From Pyrodictiaceae archaeon (GTDB lineage Archaea > Thermoproteota > Thermoprotei_A > Sulfolobales > Pyrodictiaceae), in NCBI GenBank assembly GCA_027033675.1, contig JALVKZ010000007.1, positions 1 to 6,429 of the forward strand: a DNA stretch of 6,429 nt, given 5' to 3'. Made by a program: the position numbers and the translations under genes. This document shows, in pieces, positions 5,915 to 6,429 of this stretch (within the stretch, counting starts at the first letter, position 1; every line of letters starts with the position of its first letter). The notes beneath the pieces are model-generated. The model had not been told where the DNA came from, made no database searches, and worked only from the letters and a program-made list of their open reading frames with translations.

Positions 5915-6429
5915 ATGGCTGTGAGCACGCAAGCAGCTAGAGCAGAGCAACACGTAGCCACGAGTGATTTCATACTATGGACGGAGGGCATTGTTAAGCG
6001 CTTTGGCGGAGTAGTGGCCCTCGACGGAGTATCGGTGCGCATACCCAGGAAGAGAATAACGCTACTAATAGGCCCCAACGGCAGCGGCAAGACAACATTG
6101 GTCAACGTGATATCTGGGTTCTATGCACCTGACGCTGGCAGAGTCATATACGAGGGCAAAGATATTACTGGCAGGCCTCCCCATCTCATAGCCCGCATGG
6201 GCATTATAAGGACCTTCCAGATACCCAAGCCCTTCCTCAACCTCACGGTTCTCGAGAACCTCTTAGCTGCTAATCCCCCGGGTAGCTACGAGAACCCATA
6301 CCTTGCATGGGTGTCGAAGAAGCGCTGGATAAGAGTAGAGGACGAGGCCGTAGAGAGGGCATTCAAGATATTGAAACTACTGGGCTTAGACAATGAGTGG
6401 GATCAGAGGGCTACTGCGCTTAGCGGTGC
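5915..6429 (+). CDS. livG: ABC transporter ATPase, LivG type (5' part; continues past the right edge)
   Basis: The subunit hydrolyses ATP at the cytoplasmic face to drive solute uptake. 171 complete codons are visible. The aromatic A-loop residue is Phe30, Walker A is GPNGSGKT (53-60), the Q-loop glutamine is Gln102 in RTFQ, and the signature begins LSG (169-171) exactly at the edge, the next codon starting GC (Ala). GIIRTFQIPKPF and LTVLENLLAA (110-119) are typical of LivG. Walker B lies outside. The start is uncertain: ATG 5915 has GGTG directly abutting it, GTG 5921 has GGGTGA at a better 5-6 nt, and the frame is open back to GTG 5840. The visible N-terminus has about 18 residues beyond the normal domain start. 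Following the LivK-type gene, it is probably part of the same importer. The symbol denotes family type. Confidence 0.9.
   Translation, partial: MAVSTQAARAEQHVATSDFILWTEGIVKRFGGVVALDGVSVRIPRKRITLLIGPNGSGKTTLVNVISGFYAPDAGRVIYEGKDITGRPPHLIARMGIIRTFQIPKPFLNLTVLENLLAANPPGSYENPYLAWVSKKRWIRVEDEAVERAFKILKLLGLDNEWDQRATALSG

Overview
The window looks like chromosomal DNA from a hyperthermophilic member of the Crenarchaeota (Thermoproteota), probably Desulfurococcales/Pyrodictiales-like. The reasons are: heavy use of ATA, AGG and CTA codons at moderate GC; a peroxiredoxin that, from memory, closely resembles the Aeropyrum pernix thiol peroxidase; a tungsten-type aldehyde oxidoreductase; TATA-like boxes and GAGG/GGTG ribosome binding sites; and a substrate-binding protein anchored by a C-terminal membrane helix behind a Thr/Gln linker. 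The exact genus cannot be fixed from sequence reading alone.

Layout: (1) Bases 1-1540, minus strand, hold most of an aldehyde:ferredoxin oxidoreductase family tungstoenzyme gene whose 3' end lies beyond the left edge. This reading frame is open to the edge. (2) Diverging from it, 1705-2465 on the plus strand, is a two-gene operon: a CrcB/Fluc fluoride channel, then a DUF190 (PII-like) protein joined by an ATGA stop/start overlap. (3) Converging on that operon, 2537-3244 on the minus strand, is a Prx6-type peroxiredoxin with its own promoter, a perfect 15-bp palindrome between TATA box and predicted transcription start, and a hairpin plus T-tract behind it. (4) Bases 3460-4008, plus strand, encode a six-helix DUF998 membrane protein with a TTG start. 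(5) Bases 4205-5725, plus strand, encode a LivK-type ABC substrate-binding protein. It is followed, across a gap with two T6 tracts, by the start of a LivG-type ABC ATPase (5915 to the right edge). These two probably begin a branched-chain amino acid type (HAAT) import locus whose permeases and second ATPase would lie to the right.

Functional reading: the window is mainly housekeeping and stress genes: aldehyde oxidation with ferredoxin, fluoride export with a possible PII-like partner, peroxide removal and solute uptake. No RNA gene, mobile element, CRISPR array or integration site was seen. All spaces between genes are shorter than 300 bases. The points most worth a second look are the peroxiredoxin operator candidate, the fluoride channel/DUF190 coupling, the altered cofactor-loop motif of the oxidoreductase and the possible leader peptide before the binding protein gene. 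I did not find clear evidence of a wholly new system.
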